Shown here one piece after another: positions 11,401 to 20,593 of a DNA stretch of 64,000 nt. The notes beneath the pieces were generated by a model. That model searched no databases and was not told where the DNA came from. It saw only the letters and a program-made list of their open reading frames with translations. Source of the DNA: JBCAWW01 sp039024315 (GTDB taxonomy: Bacteria > Bacteroidota > Bacteroidia > J057); assembly GCA_039024315.1 (NCBI GenBank), contig JBCCQN010000003.1:62001-126000 (forward strand). Reading direction: 5' to 3'. Numbering within the stretch: the first letter of the stretch is position 1; each line of letters starts with the position of its first letter. Position numbers and translations under genes: made by a program.

Positions 11401-14400
11401 CAGCCCCTACTATTGGTAATGATGAGCTGTACTGTATAGGTGCCTGGGTTGGCGTAGCTATGAAGCGGATTTGTCTGAGTGGTAGTTATGCCGTCCCCAA
11501 AGTCCCATTCGTAATTAAAGATAGGGAAATCAGGAACAGAGGTATCTGTGAATTGAATATCAGTTCCAGGACATACAGAGTTGTCGCTCATGCTAAAGTC
11601 TGCCACTGGGCGGGTAAGCGTGATATAATCTGGGCGGATAAGCGTATCAGGACACCCTATCTGGTCCCAAACGATGAGGGTTACCGTATAAGTACCTGCG
11701 TTTGGATAGTAATGACTTGGATTCTGCACATTGGCGCTATCTCCATCGCCGAAGTACCATTTCCACCCTGTGATTGGATTTGGACCAGTCGAGAGGTCAA
11801 AGAAGTCAATGGTCCCTTCACATCCTACAGTATCACTGGCAATGAAATCGGCAGTCGGGCGGTTACTGACATCGATATACTGGAAGGCAGTGGCACGACA
11901 ACCATTGTTATCAATTGCGGTAAGTCTTACCGTGTATAGACTTGCACCAACGAAGGTGTGAGTAGGATCTTTAAAGGTAGAGGTGTTGCCATCACCAAAA
12001 TTCCAACTGTATCCTACTACTGGGCTTGAGCCTGGAGTAGAAGCATCGGTAAAGTTAACCGTCAATGGAATGCAACCAATGGTGTTAGAGGCAAGGATGG
12101 CTGGGGTCGGTGGCGTGTAAACTGTGATATAGTTTGGTCTGACAATTGTATCGCTACAGCCTAAGATATTGGTTACTACTAAAGTAATATCATATAGACC
12201 CGGATTAGCATAGGTATAAATGGGGGCTGCCAAATTGCTTGTGCTGCCATCTCCAAAGTCCCACAACCAACTCATCAAAGTGGTATCAGGGATAGACTGA
12301 TCAGCAAATCGTATTGATTGCCCTGGACAGACTGCTGTACGGTTGGTAAGGAAATCAGCAATCGGGTGAGACAGACGAATGTATTGTGGCTTGATCAAAG
12401 TACTTTGACAGCCGTTCACATCGGTAACCGTCAAGCTAACATCGTACACACCATCGGCGGTATAATTGTGTACTGGGATTGGGCTAGTAGAAGTTCCCCC
12501 ATCCCCAAAATCCCATAACCAAGCTACTATGGTCGCAGGACCCGTAGATTGATTGATGAAAGTAATGGCTGTTGGGGCACAACCTATACTATCACTCGCT
12601 ACGAATGCAGCTTGCGGACTTTCGTAAGCGGTTACATTGACCACAGCGGTATCGGTACAACCCAAAGCATTGGTAGCAATCAATTGTACAGGGTAGGTAT
12701 TGGGATTAGCAAAGGTATGACTTGGATTTTCTAAAGAGCTGGTATTACTATCTCCAAAATCCCATGCCCAACTACTTACTGGACTACTACCTGCAACGGT
12801 GGTATTTACAAAGTTGATGGTAGCTGGCGCACAATCCGCTGCTGGATTAGGGGTAAACTGAGCCGTAGGAGCTATCTGTACGGTAATGTAGTTTAGTTTT
12901 GTTTCAGTATCGCTACAGTTCAAGAGATTCGTTACGATCAAACTTACGGTATAAGTTCCCGAAGCGGTATAAATATGACTTGGATTCTGCTGGGTAGAGG
13001 TGGTGCCATCGCCAAAGTCCCATAGCCAATTTGTCAAAGTTGTGTCAGGAGCGGAGGTGTCCGTAAAGTCAACTTGGGCTCCGGGACAAATTATAGTGGT
13101 ACTACTGCTGAAGTCTGCGATAGGATGCGAAAGCCGAATATAGGCAGTCTTGCTAATCACATCCTGACAACCATTAGCATTGGTAACGGTCAGACTCACG
13201 TCGTAAATACCGTCAGTCGCATAAGTATGGCTTGGGTTGCGAAGGTTAGAAGTATTACCATCGCCAAAATCCCAATCCCATGCAGTAATAGCACCACCAC
13301 CATTACCAACACTTAGGTCTGTAAATCTGACCAATTGTGGGGCACATCCAACTGTATCGGCAGATGAAAATTCTGCAATAGGTTGAAGGTAGGCTTCTAC
13401 ACTTTCGGAGTAGGTATTATCGCAGCCATTTCCATCAGTGACTGTGAGCGATACGGTATATATTCCGGCCGTGCCGAACGCGTGGGTCGGGTTTTGATCG
13501 TTAGAGCTATTACCATCCCCGAAGTTCCATGACCAATCCACAATTGCGCTAGCTCCGGCTGTAGAGCCGTCTGTAAAGCTAACCGTAAGAGGGGTACAAT
13601 CAGCATTGGTAGAAGGAATAAAATTGGCCACTGGAGGATCGAGAACATTGATGGTGCTCGCAGTGGTAAAGGTATCGCTACAACCAAGAATATTGCTTAC
13701 AATCAAACTTACTGTATAGGTCCCAGGAACAGTGTATTGGTGATTTGGATTTTGCACATTTGCCGTATTGCCATCGCCAAAATCCCAAAACCATGCAATC
13801 AATGTCGTGTCTGGCACTGAGGTATCCATAAAATTGACTCCTACAGGGTTGCCGGGACAAACCAAATTTGTACTGAGGGTAAAGTCCGCTACCGGATGAG
13901 AAAGACGGATATAGTTGGTCTTAGTAAGCGTATCTCTACAGCCGTTTTCATCCTGAATAATCAGCGTAACATCATAATTTCCGTCTGCGGTGTAAACATG
14001 GGTTGGATTGGCTGAAAATTCGATGCTATCTCCATCACCAAAAAACCATTTGTAGTAGGTAATATTGAAGGCCGAACTTGACTGATTGACAAAGGAAACC
14101 GTCTGGGGCGCACATCCTATAGTATCCGCCGAAACAAATTCTGCTACTGGCAATGGTAAAGCGGTAACGGCTAAACTCGTGTCAGCGCTACACCCATTTG
14201 CATCCGTGGTGGTTAATTGAACCGTGTAGGTACCAGCATTGGTGTAGGTATGGAAAGGATTTTGCGATAGGGAGCTATTCCCGTCCCCAAAGTCCCAGTT
14301 CCAAGTTGTAATGGCTGCATCACCAGCTGTACTGAGATCCGTGAAGGTAATATTGAAGGGGCGACAATCGGTCGAGTCACTGGCACTAAAAATAGGCGCA

Positions 14401-17400
14401 GGCGCATTACGTACTGTAATGACGGCTGCTTTTGACTCTGAATCCCCACAACCTAATAAGTTGGTGATGGTTAAGCTTACACTGTAAGTGCCTGGAGTAC
14501 TGTAGGATTTACTCGGATTTTGTAGGCTAGAAGTCGTGCCATCCCCAAAATCCCATAACCAATTAGTGATAGTAGTATCAGGGGTAGAGGCGTCTGTAAA
14601 CTGAACGCCAATTGCTTCATTAGGGCAAACGACAGATTGGTTCCAAGTGAAGTCTGCCTGTGGATGACTAAGACGGATATAGGCGTTTCGACTAAGGCTG
14701 CTTGAACAACCGTTTTGATCTGTTACGGTCAAACTGACATTATAAGTACCGTCTGCAGTATAAGTGTGGGAAGGGTTCGGCAAAGCCGAAGTTGTACCAT
14801 CCCCAAAATCCCATAACCAAGCTACTTTTACATATGGACTGGTAGTCAAATCTGAGAAATTGATGGTTGCGGGGGCACAACCTACTCGTCTGTCAGCCAC
14901 AAAATCTACTACAGGCGTTTCAAGAGACTGTAGGTTTTCCGTATGGGTCGCTGTACAATTATTATCGTCAGTTACGGTCAGGCTCGCAGTGTAAATACCC
15001 GCTGTATTGTATATGTAAGTGGGATTTTGCACAAAGGCATTTCCTCCATCCCCAAAGTCCCAATTCCAAGCGATAATGCTCGCTCCCCCAGATCCACTAG
15101 AAGCATCCGTAAAGCTGGCAGTCAGCGGAGTACAATCCTGATTAGGGCTCACTACAAAACTGGCAACTGGATCAGGATTGACCGTAATACTATTTGCTTG
15201 TGTGAGGGTGTCTTGACAGCCGAGGACATCAGTAATGATTAGACTTACGCTATAAGTTCCAGGGCTAATATATTGGTGACTAGTATTTTGGCCGAAAACC
15301 AAAGGTGTACCATCGCCAAAATCCCAAGCCCAACTTACTATCGGGAAAGGACCTCCAGATAAATCTGTAAAGTTTACCGTCTCATTGGTACATAAACTGG
15401 GAGACCCAATACTAAAGGTAGCGACTGGATGATCCAGATTGATGTAATTGTTTTTGGTCAACGAATCGACACAACCGTTTATATCCGTTACCTTGAGTGA
15501 GACAGTGTAGGTCCCGTCATTGAAGTAGGTATTACTTGGATTTTGGCTACTGCCGGTATTACCATCTCCAAAGGTCCATTCCCAAGCTACTGGCGCGTTG
15601 ATGCCAGTACTCAGGTCTTGAAATCCAATAGTAGTAATAGCACAGCCAACGGTATCTCCAGCCTGAAAATCTGCTACTGGATTTGGATTGATAAAAATGG
15701 TCCTAGTGGCAGTATCTCCACAGCCATTGGCATCTTCAATACTTAAACTAGGATTATAAGTTCCCGCGATAGTGTAGAGATAAGTAGCCGTTGGGGTGGT
15801 TGCTCCTGAGCCTAAACCAAAGTCCCACTGATAATTTGTAATTGGGGAACCACTCGGGCTACTAGTACTGCTCATGATGATATTTTCAGGCACACACACT
15901 GAGGTGTCTGATAAGCTAAAACTAGCTGTAGGCCGATCATGCGTATAAACATGATCCGGCATAATGACAGTATCCTTACAACCAAATACATTGGTGATGA
16001 TGAGCGTTACCGTAAAGGTGTCCGAAACATAATAGGTATGGCTAGGATCAAGCTGAGTTGAAGTGTTTCCGTCGCCAAAATCCCATAGATAAGAAAGGGT
16101 TGTATCAGCGGTTGAGAGATTTGTAAAATCGACCACTAAAGGAGGACAACCCGGCGTAGCATTAGAGGTGAAGTTAGCTGTTGGGGTGTTGAGCTGGATG
16201 TAATCGGTTTTGACCAAGGTATTGATACAACCGTTGGCATCAGTCACCGTTAAGCTCACCGTGTAAAATCCATCAGATACATAAGTATGAGTCGGATTTT
16301 GTTGCGTAGAGGTATTGCCATCACCAAAATTCCATGACCAAGCAACGGCTGGAGAGGCTCCCAAAGTCTCATCGGTAAAGCTAATCGGTAGGGGAGCACA
16401 GCCATATCTAAAGGCAGAGAATTCTACTGGTGGCAAAGGATCAACCGTGATGGTCCTACTGATAGATCCTGTACAGCCTTTATTGTCGGTGACCGTAAGA
16501 GTCGGATTGTAAATGCCTGCCGTGGTGTAAATATGAGGTGTAATGGTTTGACCATTAGCCGTATCTCCATCGCCAAAGTCCCAATGCCAATCAACAATAG
16601 GAAAGAAACCCGTCGAGGATTCGCTAAAGCTTACAGGAAATGGTACACAATCTTGCATTGGGTTTGCCGTAAATACCGCTGTCGGGGGACCCGTTACCCG
16701 TATATTTAGTGGTGTGGCACTGGTGTCAATACAACCATCGATTGTGGTAGCAATAAGGCTTACTACATAAGTACCCGTATCTGTATAAGTATAGGTGGGA
16801 TTAATCCCTGTAGAGGTGTTGCCATCGCCAAAATCCCATAGATATCCAGTGATGGGACGTTCTGAAAAAGTGGTATTGCTAAAACTGACACTTTGCCCTA
16901 GACAGATCGCATTGCGGTCGGCCGTAAACGAAGGGACTGGCTGAGGTTGAATTTGAATATTATCGCTATTCGTTATGACAACGACACAGCCATTCTCGTC
17001 CTCAATTAGCATGAGAGGATTCGCTGTAGTGTCGTTAAAATAAGTGTGGGTGATGGTCGTTCCGGTACCGCCGGTCCCATCACCAAAATCCCAATCATAA
17101 GTCCAAAGCGGGTTTGGACTGTCAACACTAAAGTTGACGTCTAAAGGTTGACATCCTATTTGAGGGCTAAAACTAAAGCTACCTGTAGGCCCAGAAATAT
17201 CAATCAAATCATCCATCACTACTGTATCCCTACATCCTTGAGCATTGGTTACGGTCAAACTAATATCATAGGTGCCCGCGACCGCATAGATTTTAGCAGG
17301 ATTGGCTAGCGCAGAAGTACTCCCATCGCCAAAATCCCAAAACCAATCCACTACATCAGGACTCGATTGATCGGTAAAGTTTACCGTTAGAGGAGGACAA

Positions 17401-20273
17401 GTCGCAGAAGTTGTATCTGCTACAAATGCTGCCGTAGGTTGGCCGATAGAAACAAAATTAAATTTACCCTCTATATCAGAACAGCCATTCACATCTGTGG
17501 CTGTAAGGGTAATGGTATAAGTACCATTGCTAGGAAAAAGGTGGGTGGGATTTACCGCGCTAGAGGTAGTTCCATCGCCAAAATCCCAAAGATAGGTTAG
17601 GCCAGAACCAACGGAGGTGTTGATGAAATTGACAAAAGCCCCTGGACATGCGATGGTGTCATTGGTGCTGAAGTTAGCCGTCGGAAAGGTAGCAGTGATG
17701 TATTGACTTTTTGTCAAAGATTGTACACATCCATCTGAATCCAATACGGTCAAAGTAATGTCATACTGACCAGGATTGGTAAAAGTATGAGTAGGATTGG
17801 GGCCGGTGGCAGTATTGCCATCACCAAAATTCCACTGCCAGCTCACAAAGCTACTAGTCCCATAAGGGGTCGATAAGTCGTTGAAGGTTATTGGTAAAGG
17901 AGCACAACCATTAAATAAATTGGCATCAAAATCGATCGTTGGGCCAGAAAGACTGACATAATCGGTCAAGATCAAAGTATCATTACATGCCCCATCAGAG
18001 GCAATCAAAGTAACCGTATAATCGCCTGGTGCGGTATAGGTATGAGTGGGGTTGGCTGCATTAGAAACGGTTCCATCCCCAAAGTCCCAGATATAGTCGG
18101 TCGCATTTAGCGAACTATTGGTAAAGTTTACATCTAGTGGTGGACAACCAAAACGAGGATTACCAGAAGCACTCGCTATCGGATTGGTAATCGTAATATC
18201 TTGGTCAAAATCATCAACACAACCCGTTGCCAGATCGGTTACTACTTGCCTTATGGTATAAGTCCCTACAGTGGCAAATGTGTGGGTAGGGTTGGGTAAA
18301 ATGGAGGTATTCCCATCGCCAAAATCCCAATAAAATGAAGAACCATTGATAGATTGATCGAAAAACTGCACATCGGTGGGCGGATTACAACCATCGGTTG
18401 GAGTCATACTAAAGTCTGCTACTGCACCTTGAATGGTGACAAAATCCTGCATCACTATGGTATCAAAACAGCCTAAGTTTTCTACGATCAAAGTAATGTC
18501 AAATGTACCGGTATCCTGATAAGTATGGGCAGGATTAGGATCGTTGGAAGTACCTCCATCACCAAAATACCAAGTCCAATCCGTAACATTACCGGCCGTA
18601 AGGTCTGTAAAATCAATTTCTGTATCTACACAAGCGATACGCGGGTTGGCGTCAAAATTAGCCGTAGGACGAGCTCCTACCTCTACAAAGGTGAAAGTCT
18701 CCGTATTTTGGCAACCACTTGCAGTCGTTACGGTTAATGTAACCGTATATTGACCCGCTGTCGTATAGGTATGACTTGGGTTTTGCTGGTTGGACAAATT
18801 TCCATCGCCAAAATTCCAAACCCAATTGGTGATCGGATCGGTAGGGGAGGTGCTGAGATCAAGAAAGTTGACAGTATGAGGCAAACAACCATCTGGATCA
18901 CTCACCGTAAATTCCGCATCTGGTTCTGTGAGGATCACAAAATTAGGGATCGTCTCTGTGGTTTCACAACCGTCAGCACTAGTGACCGTGAGGCTAACTG
19001 TATAGTTCCCCGCATTGGTATAAGTTGAGGTGGGATTAGGAGCACTAGAAATCGCACCATTACCAAAATCCCAAGACCATGCGATGATATTGCCGATAGA
19101 TTGATCGCTAAAATTTACTAATAAGGGCGTCTGACAACCGATATTATTAGTGGCAGTAAATGAAGCCGCTGGAGAAACATTGACCGTTATATAATTCGTT
19201 TCGATATGAGTATCACTACATCCTGCAGAATTATTAGCCGTCAAACTGACACTGTAGGTACCCGGAGTACTGTAGGTATGAGTGGGATTGGTTTGGGTGG
19301 AGGTATTCCCATCCCCAAAATTCCAAGTGTATGAATCTGCCCCACTTGAGTTGTTGATAAAAGATACGGGGCGTCCAGTACAAACACTATTACTCAAAGA
19401 AGTGAAGTCAGCGTTTGGATTATTGATCAAGATATAATCATCTACACTAACGGTCTCTGAACAACCGTTGACATCCGTAATCGTCAGGCTAACAGTATAA
19501 TCCCCATCTACGGTGTAGGTGTGGTTGGGATTGGGTGCGCTTGAGGTACTGCCATCCCCAAAATCCCATAAATAAGTATAGCTGCCCGCTGGGGCAACTG
19601 TCGAATTGAAGCTCACCGTAATCGGGGCTGCACATGCCGTTCGGGGGCTCCCATTAAAGCTGACATTCGCTACATCTGTAATAGAGATGAGATCATTTTG
19701 GATGCGGGTGTCGCTACAACCATTGACATCTGTTACGATCAAAGTAACAGTATAGTCTCCTGCGCTTAAGTAGGTATGACTTGGATTGGCGCCTGTACCT
19801 AATGAGCCATCGCCAAAATCCCAACTATAACTTACTATTGCTCCATCACCCTGAGTAGAAGCATCACTGAAGTTGACCGTCAAAGGAGCACAACCAGAGG
19901 TTTGGTCAGCGGTAAAATCGGCGCTTGGCTCCGAAAAAACGGTAATATAAGCGACCTCTGTTTTGGTGCTACTTAAACCGTTGACTGTATCCACTACCGT
20001 CAGAGAAACCGTATAAGTTCCCGGATTGGTATAGGTCGCAATTACATCGTCAAAACGAGAGGTATTACCATTGCCAAAGTCCCAAAGCCATTGTTGGATG
20101 GGACCAGTGGAGAGATCCGTAAAACTGACAGAAAGAGGAGCACAGCCTGAAGTTTGATTTGCCGTAAAATTGGCGTTCACCTGGGCCATAGCGATCGCAG
20201 GTAAAAATAGGCAAACCCACAAGGTTGATAGGAGCCGGGTATACTCCCTTTTTATTCCGAACATAGGTAGCAT
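5421..20273 (-). CDS. giant PKD-repeat surface protein, type B T9SS sorting domain
   Basis: A 4950-residue secreted protein. A signal peptide ends near AIAMAQ (about residue 30). Then come about 53 PKD domains (31-4490), each with a W-DFGDGN-type motif and a closing TYTVSLTVTD-type strand; I counted them by this motif and number 51 is degenerate (WSWFINDTL). Fibronectin III-like modules fill about 4490-4855. The last ~92 residues are the CHU_C/gliding-associated C-terminal domain (AFTPNGDGINDIF, GWDGTYKG, GVYMYV), the type B signal for Type IX secretion and surface attachment. Most PKD domains carry two cysteines (GCAPL early and NGC late), which suggests a disulfide per module. PKD domains are non-catalytic beta sandwiches, so adhesion or a filamentous surface coat is the likely role. 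Monocistronic: own -7 box upstream and strong terminator downstream. From domain 17 on the modules follow a period of three. Confidence 0.95.
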   Translation of the reverse strand: MLPMFGIKREYTRLLSTLWVCLFLPAIAMAQVNANFTANQTSGCAPLSVSFTDLSTGPIQQWLWDFGNGNTSRFDDVIATYTNPGTYTVSLTVVDTVNGLSSTKTEVAYITVFSEPSADFTADQTSGCAPLTVNFSDASTQGDGAIVSYSWDFGDGSLGTGANPSHTYLSAGDYTVTLIVTDVNGCSDTRIQNDLISITDVANVSFNGSPRTACAAPITVSFNSTVAPAGSYTYLWDFGDGSTSSAPNPNHTYTVDGDYTVSLTITDVNGCSETVSVDDYILINNPNADFTSLSNSVCTGRPVSFINNSSGADSYTWNFGDGNTSTQTNPTHTYSTPGTYSVSLTANNSAGCSDTHIETNYITVNVSPAASFTATNNIGCQTPLLVNFSDQSIGNIIAWSWDFGNGAISSAPNPTSTYTNAGNYTVSLTVTSADGCETTETIPNFVILTEPDAEFTVSDPDGCLPHTVNFLDLSTSPTDPITNWVWNFGDGNLSNQQNPSHTYTTAGQYTVTLTVTTASGCQNTETFTFVEVGARPTANFDANPRIACVDTEIDFTDLTAGNVTDWTWYFGDGGTSNDPNPAHTYQDTGTFDITLIVENLGCFDTIVMQDFVTIQGAVADFSMTPTDGCNPPTDVQFFDQSINGSSFYWDFGDGNTSILPNPTHTFATVGTYTIRQVVTDLATGCVDDFDQDITITNPIASASGNPRFGCPPLDVNFTNSSLNATDYIWDFGDGTVSNAANPTHTYTAPGDYTVTLIASDGACNDTLILTDYVSLSGPTIDFDANLFNGCAPLPITFNDLSTPYGTSSFVSWQWNFGDGNTATGPNPTHTFTNPGQYDITLTVLDSDGCVQSLTKSQYITATFPTANFSTNDTIACPGAFVNFINTSVGSGLTYLWDFGDGTTSSAVNPTHLFPSNGTYTITLTATDVNGCSDIEGKFNFVSIGQPTAAFVADTTSATCPPLTVNFTDQSSPDVVDWFWDFGDGSTSALANPAKIYAVAGTYDISLTVTNAQGCRDTVVMDDLIDISGPTGSFSFSPQIGCQPLDVNFSVDSPNPLWTYDWDFGDGTGGTGTTITHTYFNDTTANPLMLIEDENGCVVVITNSDNIQIQPQPVPSFTADRNAICLGQSVSFSNTTFSERPITGYLWDFGDGNTSTGINPTYTYTDTGTYVVSLIATTIDGCIDTSATPLNIRVTGPPTAVFTANPMQDCVPFPVSFSESSTGFFPIVDWHWDFGDGDTANGQTITPHIYTTAGIYNPTLTVTDNKGCTGSISRTITVDPLPPVEFSAFRYGCAPLPISFTDETLGASPAVAWSWNFGDGNTSTQQNPTHTYVSDGFYTVSLTVTDANGCINTLVKTDYIQLNTPTANFTSNATPGCPPLVVDFTNLSTADTTLSYLWDFGDGNTSTQLDPSHTYYVSDTFTVTLIITNVFGCKDTVIMPDHVYTHDRPTASFSLSDTSVCVPENIIMSSTSSPSGSPITNYQWDFGLGSGATTPTATYLYTIAGTYNPSLSIEDANGCGDTATRTIFINPNPVADFQAGDTVGCAITTIGFQDLSTGINAPVAWEWTFGDGNTGSSQNPSNTYFNDGTYTVSLKVTDINGCVDSLTKNNYINLDHPVATFSIGSPSLCTNETVNFTDLSGGPFPIVSWAWDFGDGTPLVFGQNTSHQYISPGTYSVSLIITDVLGCQDTLTQANSITVNPDPVASFVVSPNQDCTPLTASFTDASSGSGGASIIAWNWDFGDGGNAFVQNPTYIYNTAGIYTASLTVTDDNNCTATHTENLQSLETPVVDFVADRRVGCAPATINFSDLTTSPYVKVAWLWDFGDGTTSALPNPSHTYTADGTYNVSLTVTDQNGCSSSLSRNAYIRLSHPQADFTWNQSVVCPNEAIGVQFTDASTPDTTITNWLWDFGDGTTSSLQNPSKSYSTPGTYSVSLTITNLLGCGDSESKAAVITVRNAPAPIFSASDSTDCRPFNITFTDLSTAGDAAITTWNWDFGDGNSSLSQNPFHTYTNAGTYTVQLTTTDANGCSADTSLAVTALPLPVAEFVSADTIGCAPQTVSFVNQSSSAFNITYYKWFFGDGDSIEFSANPTHVYTADGNYDVTLIIQDENGCRDTLTKTNYIRLSHPVADFTLSTNLVCPGNPVGVNFMDTSVPDTTLIAWFWDFGDGNTANVQNPNHQYTVPGTYTVSLIVSNILGCSDTFTTASTINVLDPPVANFIPSTNADCTPLTVSFTDGSTAGASAIVDWSWNFGDGNSSNDQNPTHAFGTAGIYTVSLTVTDGNGCDNTYSESVEAYLQPIAEFSSADTVGCAPQLVRFTDLSVGNGGGAITAWDWDFGDGNTSNLRNPSHTYATDGIYDVSLTVTNANGCQDVISKTAYIRLSHPIADFSSSTTIICPGAQVDFTDTSAPDTTLTNWLWDFGDGTTSTQQNPSHIYTASGTYTVSLIVTNLLNCSDTETKLNYITVQIAPTAQFTPNPAADCAPATINFVNTTVAGSSPVSSWAWDFGDSNTSSLENPSHTFANPNTYPVQLIATNALGCTDTAVVNVTAYESPQAAFVASDSIGCAPTAITFINQSTGPATIVAWLWDFGDGGTSTSPIPVHNYTADGVYDVSLTVTDVNGCQSTLIKPQYIRLSHPIADFLTNRTAVCPGQSIRFADQSIPDTTLMSWLWDFGDGSTSNLAAPIYTYANPGLYDITLVVTNILGCSDTIVRPNYITVYTPPTPAILASNTIGCIPLTVNFTDASTPGSSPVVGYSWNFGDGNTSTFKDPTHTFVGASLYTVRLTAIDNNGCRATAFQYIDVSNRPTADFIASDTVGCEGTIDFFDLSTGPNPITGWKWYFGDGDSANVQNPSHYYPNAGTYTVTLIVWDQIGCPDTLIRPDYITLTRPVADFSMSDNSVCPGTDIQFTDTSVPDFPIFNYEWDFGDGITTTQTNPLHSYANPGTYTVQLIITNSRGCMDTTSQVVTVFSPPTALFSSNTPDGCQPLTVNFSDLSTGNAGLLTNWAWDFGDGNTSNIQNPSHTFNATGVMSVSLTVTDDKGCTDTYTQNITVYPNPTVDFSADKTRGCAPDAITFTLNQLSGNALSSFFWDFGDGNTSTAANPTHTYATDGTYTVNLIVTDVNGCTASFSRVDYIRLSHPEARIFYTPAVGCPGTVVDLEDRSIADTTLISWQWDLDNGQTRSGQNVNFTYQTPGLYDVSLTVTNVLGCSNQVLIPDAVRIYNPPTASFAPADTSGCAPLSLQFFNQSTGGDTLIQSLVWDFGNGNSSNLPNPSTTFINPGIYDVDLTIVDLNGCRDTASQNVQVYAIPAADFVVDDSLGCAPKTVRFIDQTQAQSPIVSWFWDFGDGNTSTSAFPTHTYTNDGFYTVSLTTTDVNGCTNTLVKNNYIRLSHPIANFRMDQSIACPGTQINFYDESIADTTLLSWTWDFGDGASSNQQNPGHVYTMAGVYTVSLTVGNIFGCQDQITLTDTITIRQTPTADFVPSAISGCAPLSVNFNNTTVANGSPVVSYTWDFDNGNISNFVNPNQVLSTPGLYRISLLATDTYGCSDSTTQTIEVFRNPVAAFVADDSLGCSPKTINFLDQSQPQNAPLTNWNWTFGDGNISLQQFPNNTYLNDGQYSVTLAIQDANGCADTLTKPQYINLSHPVANFTKSANMVCPGTVISFADLSIPDTTLTNWLWDFGDGNSSSLQNPDHFYTLAGNYSVSLTVTNILGCSHTFTQNNFVDILQPPTTQFAPSSLEGCVPFDLSLQDQSNGNSAPIVSWLWDFGDGNTSTAANPNHIYTIPGTYTIVLTTTDNNGCSSSHQQDVVALDLPIANFFSVDTLGCAPHNAQFTDLSTGPRALSAWTWDFGDSNTSTNQNPQHSYNNDGDYDVSLVVTDVKGCQDTLLRTEYIRLNNPVADFTLDQPLGCPGLLVEFTDTSIPDTTLVGWLWDFGDGNTSFVQNPQHVYANPGQYDVSLTITNVLGCQQTHLVLNAVSVSVPPIAAFSLADSLGCAPFAIDLQDNSVAVSAPIVGWAWDFGNGDTALSQEPDYVFNQPGTYNIQLTIQDGLGCVDSTTLSVVATDAPTADFVSADTIGCAPHLTSFQDLSSGDYNIVSWNWDFGDGNTSTQRNPVHTYQQDGVYDVQLIVFDENGCSDTLVRSQYIRLSHPIAGYTTNTREGCEGLEVIFTDVSFADTTLVSWFWDFGDGTTSIQQNPSHFYYQNGVYDVSLVVTNILGCSDTIFRPADIRITPPPVAHFTSTDTSNCGPFQVAFTDSSTSSLGITQWSWFINDTLQASSQNNSYFFDQIGQYEVKLVVTDTRGCMDTAYQQIFVRPLPEVDFVASDTLGCAPSTITFTDQSFVPPVSWLWDFGDGNTSTDQNPAHTYQQDGVFSVSLTVVDQFGCTNSLTKVNYIRLDHPTTSFAVDYIASCPPVNATFTASSSGMVGIAKWDWDFGDGNTNTSLSPTTQHTYTAAGTYSASLTITDSIGCTATYDLPNAVTVLDNILPEPVSIYNVSVVDDQSVAVSFSGFKGIDFSNYTIYREEAGVGYVPIHQSFYVHDTVFIDQGINTLENVYCYKVGITNQCGTENDIDLVQNHCTINATAETTPGAIELNWTPYLGFGPIQQYEIYKVEDYNPVQAEFVTIVPGTVTRYTESIEDCFTDVTYRVKAIGVEDWQQSWSDTTQAQGENGSFGSANEILRATVENNDQVLVEWGGFNSDNVRIIYVEKSEDGGAFSTIATVPPSRLKLNDTDVDVQSHSYAYRIQAQDSCGNVTPISNVGKSILLTVEMDNKTPYLRWTPYEDWRFGVDDYRIEVYNDSIAAWSTVDIVEGVETEYRDEISRLIQPEYCYRVVAIEQGGNYTESYSNAVCVGVQTSVYGADAFTPNGDGINDIFYLKGSNVLTYNLKIFSRWGVLLYETNSIEDGWDGTYKGVEMPEGVYMYVAKGRNFDGRSYVLRGSISLYR
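6830..16205 (-). repeat. 13-fold three-domain super-repeat within the PKD gene
   Basis: PKD domains 17 to 53 are arranged as repeating triplets. Every third domain starts with YIRLSHPxADF (or close variants) and contains CPG and PDTTL; the next two have PPTAxFxPS and DFVASDTxGCAP signatures. The YIRLSHP-encoding sites lie near 7067, 7817, 8573, 9341, 10100, 10856, 11608, 12365, 13120, 13893, 14661, 15427 and 16182, a spacing of about 750-773 bp. Domains 1-16 upstream do not follow this period. Confidence 0.85.
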
Positions 20274-20346
20274 TTTCGAGGTTAAACGAATTAAAGCAAG
20301 AATTTTTATAGTATCGTTATTTACCTTATTTAAAATATGTGTGATT

Positions 20347-20354
20347 CAAAAATA
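20347..20354 (-). promoter_or_regulatory. -7 element upstream of the PKD gene
   Basis: TATTTTTG on the minus strand fits the Bacteroidota -7 consensus TAnnTTTG, 73 bases upstream of the ATG. No TTG stands at the usual 17-23 base spacing, so support is partial. Confidence 0.4.
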
Positions 20355-20579
20355 CCAACAGATAGGCTATTTTGGGCTTGTGATGTAAGTAGCTACGCTT
20401 TCCTGTCAAAAGCTTTGTTTTAGTGGGTGTAAAATTTTTTGAAAAAAGGATTTAAAATAAGGCTGATACTGTTGCTTTAGCAACGAACCTTGGCAGGGCT
20501 TTAGCTAATTGAAACGCAGGCTAAATAATTGATTGTGAGATTGTTTTGCTGCACTTGCCGGGCTGTCGTATTTTTTTCA

Positions 20580-20593
20580 TGCTTCGCAGAACG
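20580..20593 (+). repeat. hairpin-AACG element (weak copy)
   Basis: TGC-TTC-GCA then GAACGAT. The stem is 3 bp only. The downstream bases (ATAATCTTTCTCT) resemble those after the 51299 copy. Confidence 0.4.

Noticed and set aside
6830..16205. Regular repeats that could suggest a CRISPR array
   Set aside because: The period is about 755 bp and fully coding; there are no short direct repeats with unique spacers and no cas genes.
5421..20273. Many plus-strand and other-frame open frames across the PKD gene
   Set aside because: They mirror the repeated WDFGDG-coding segments on the opposite strand and give low-complexity, non-homologous peptides.
20471..20489. GTTGC-TTTA-GCAAC-GAACC as a hairpin-AACG element
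   Set aside because: The tag is GAACC and not AACGCTT or AACGATC; similarity may be by chance.
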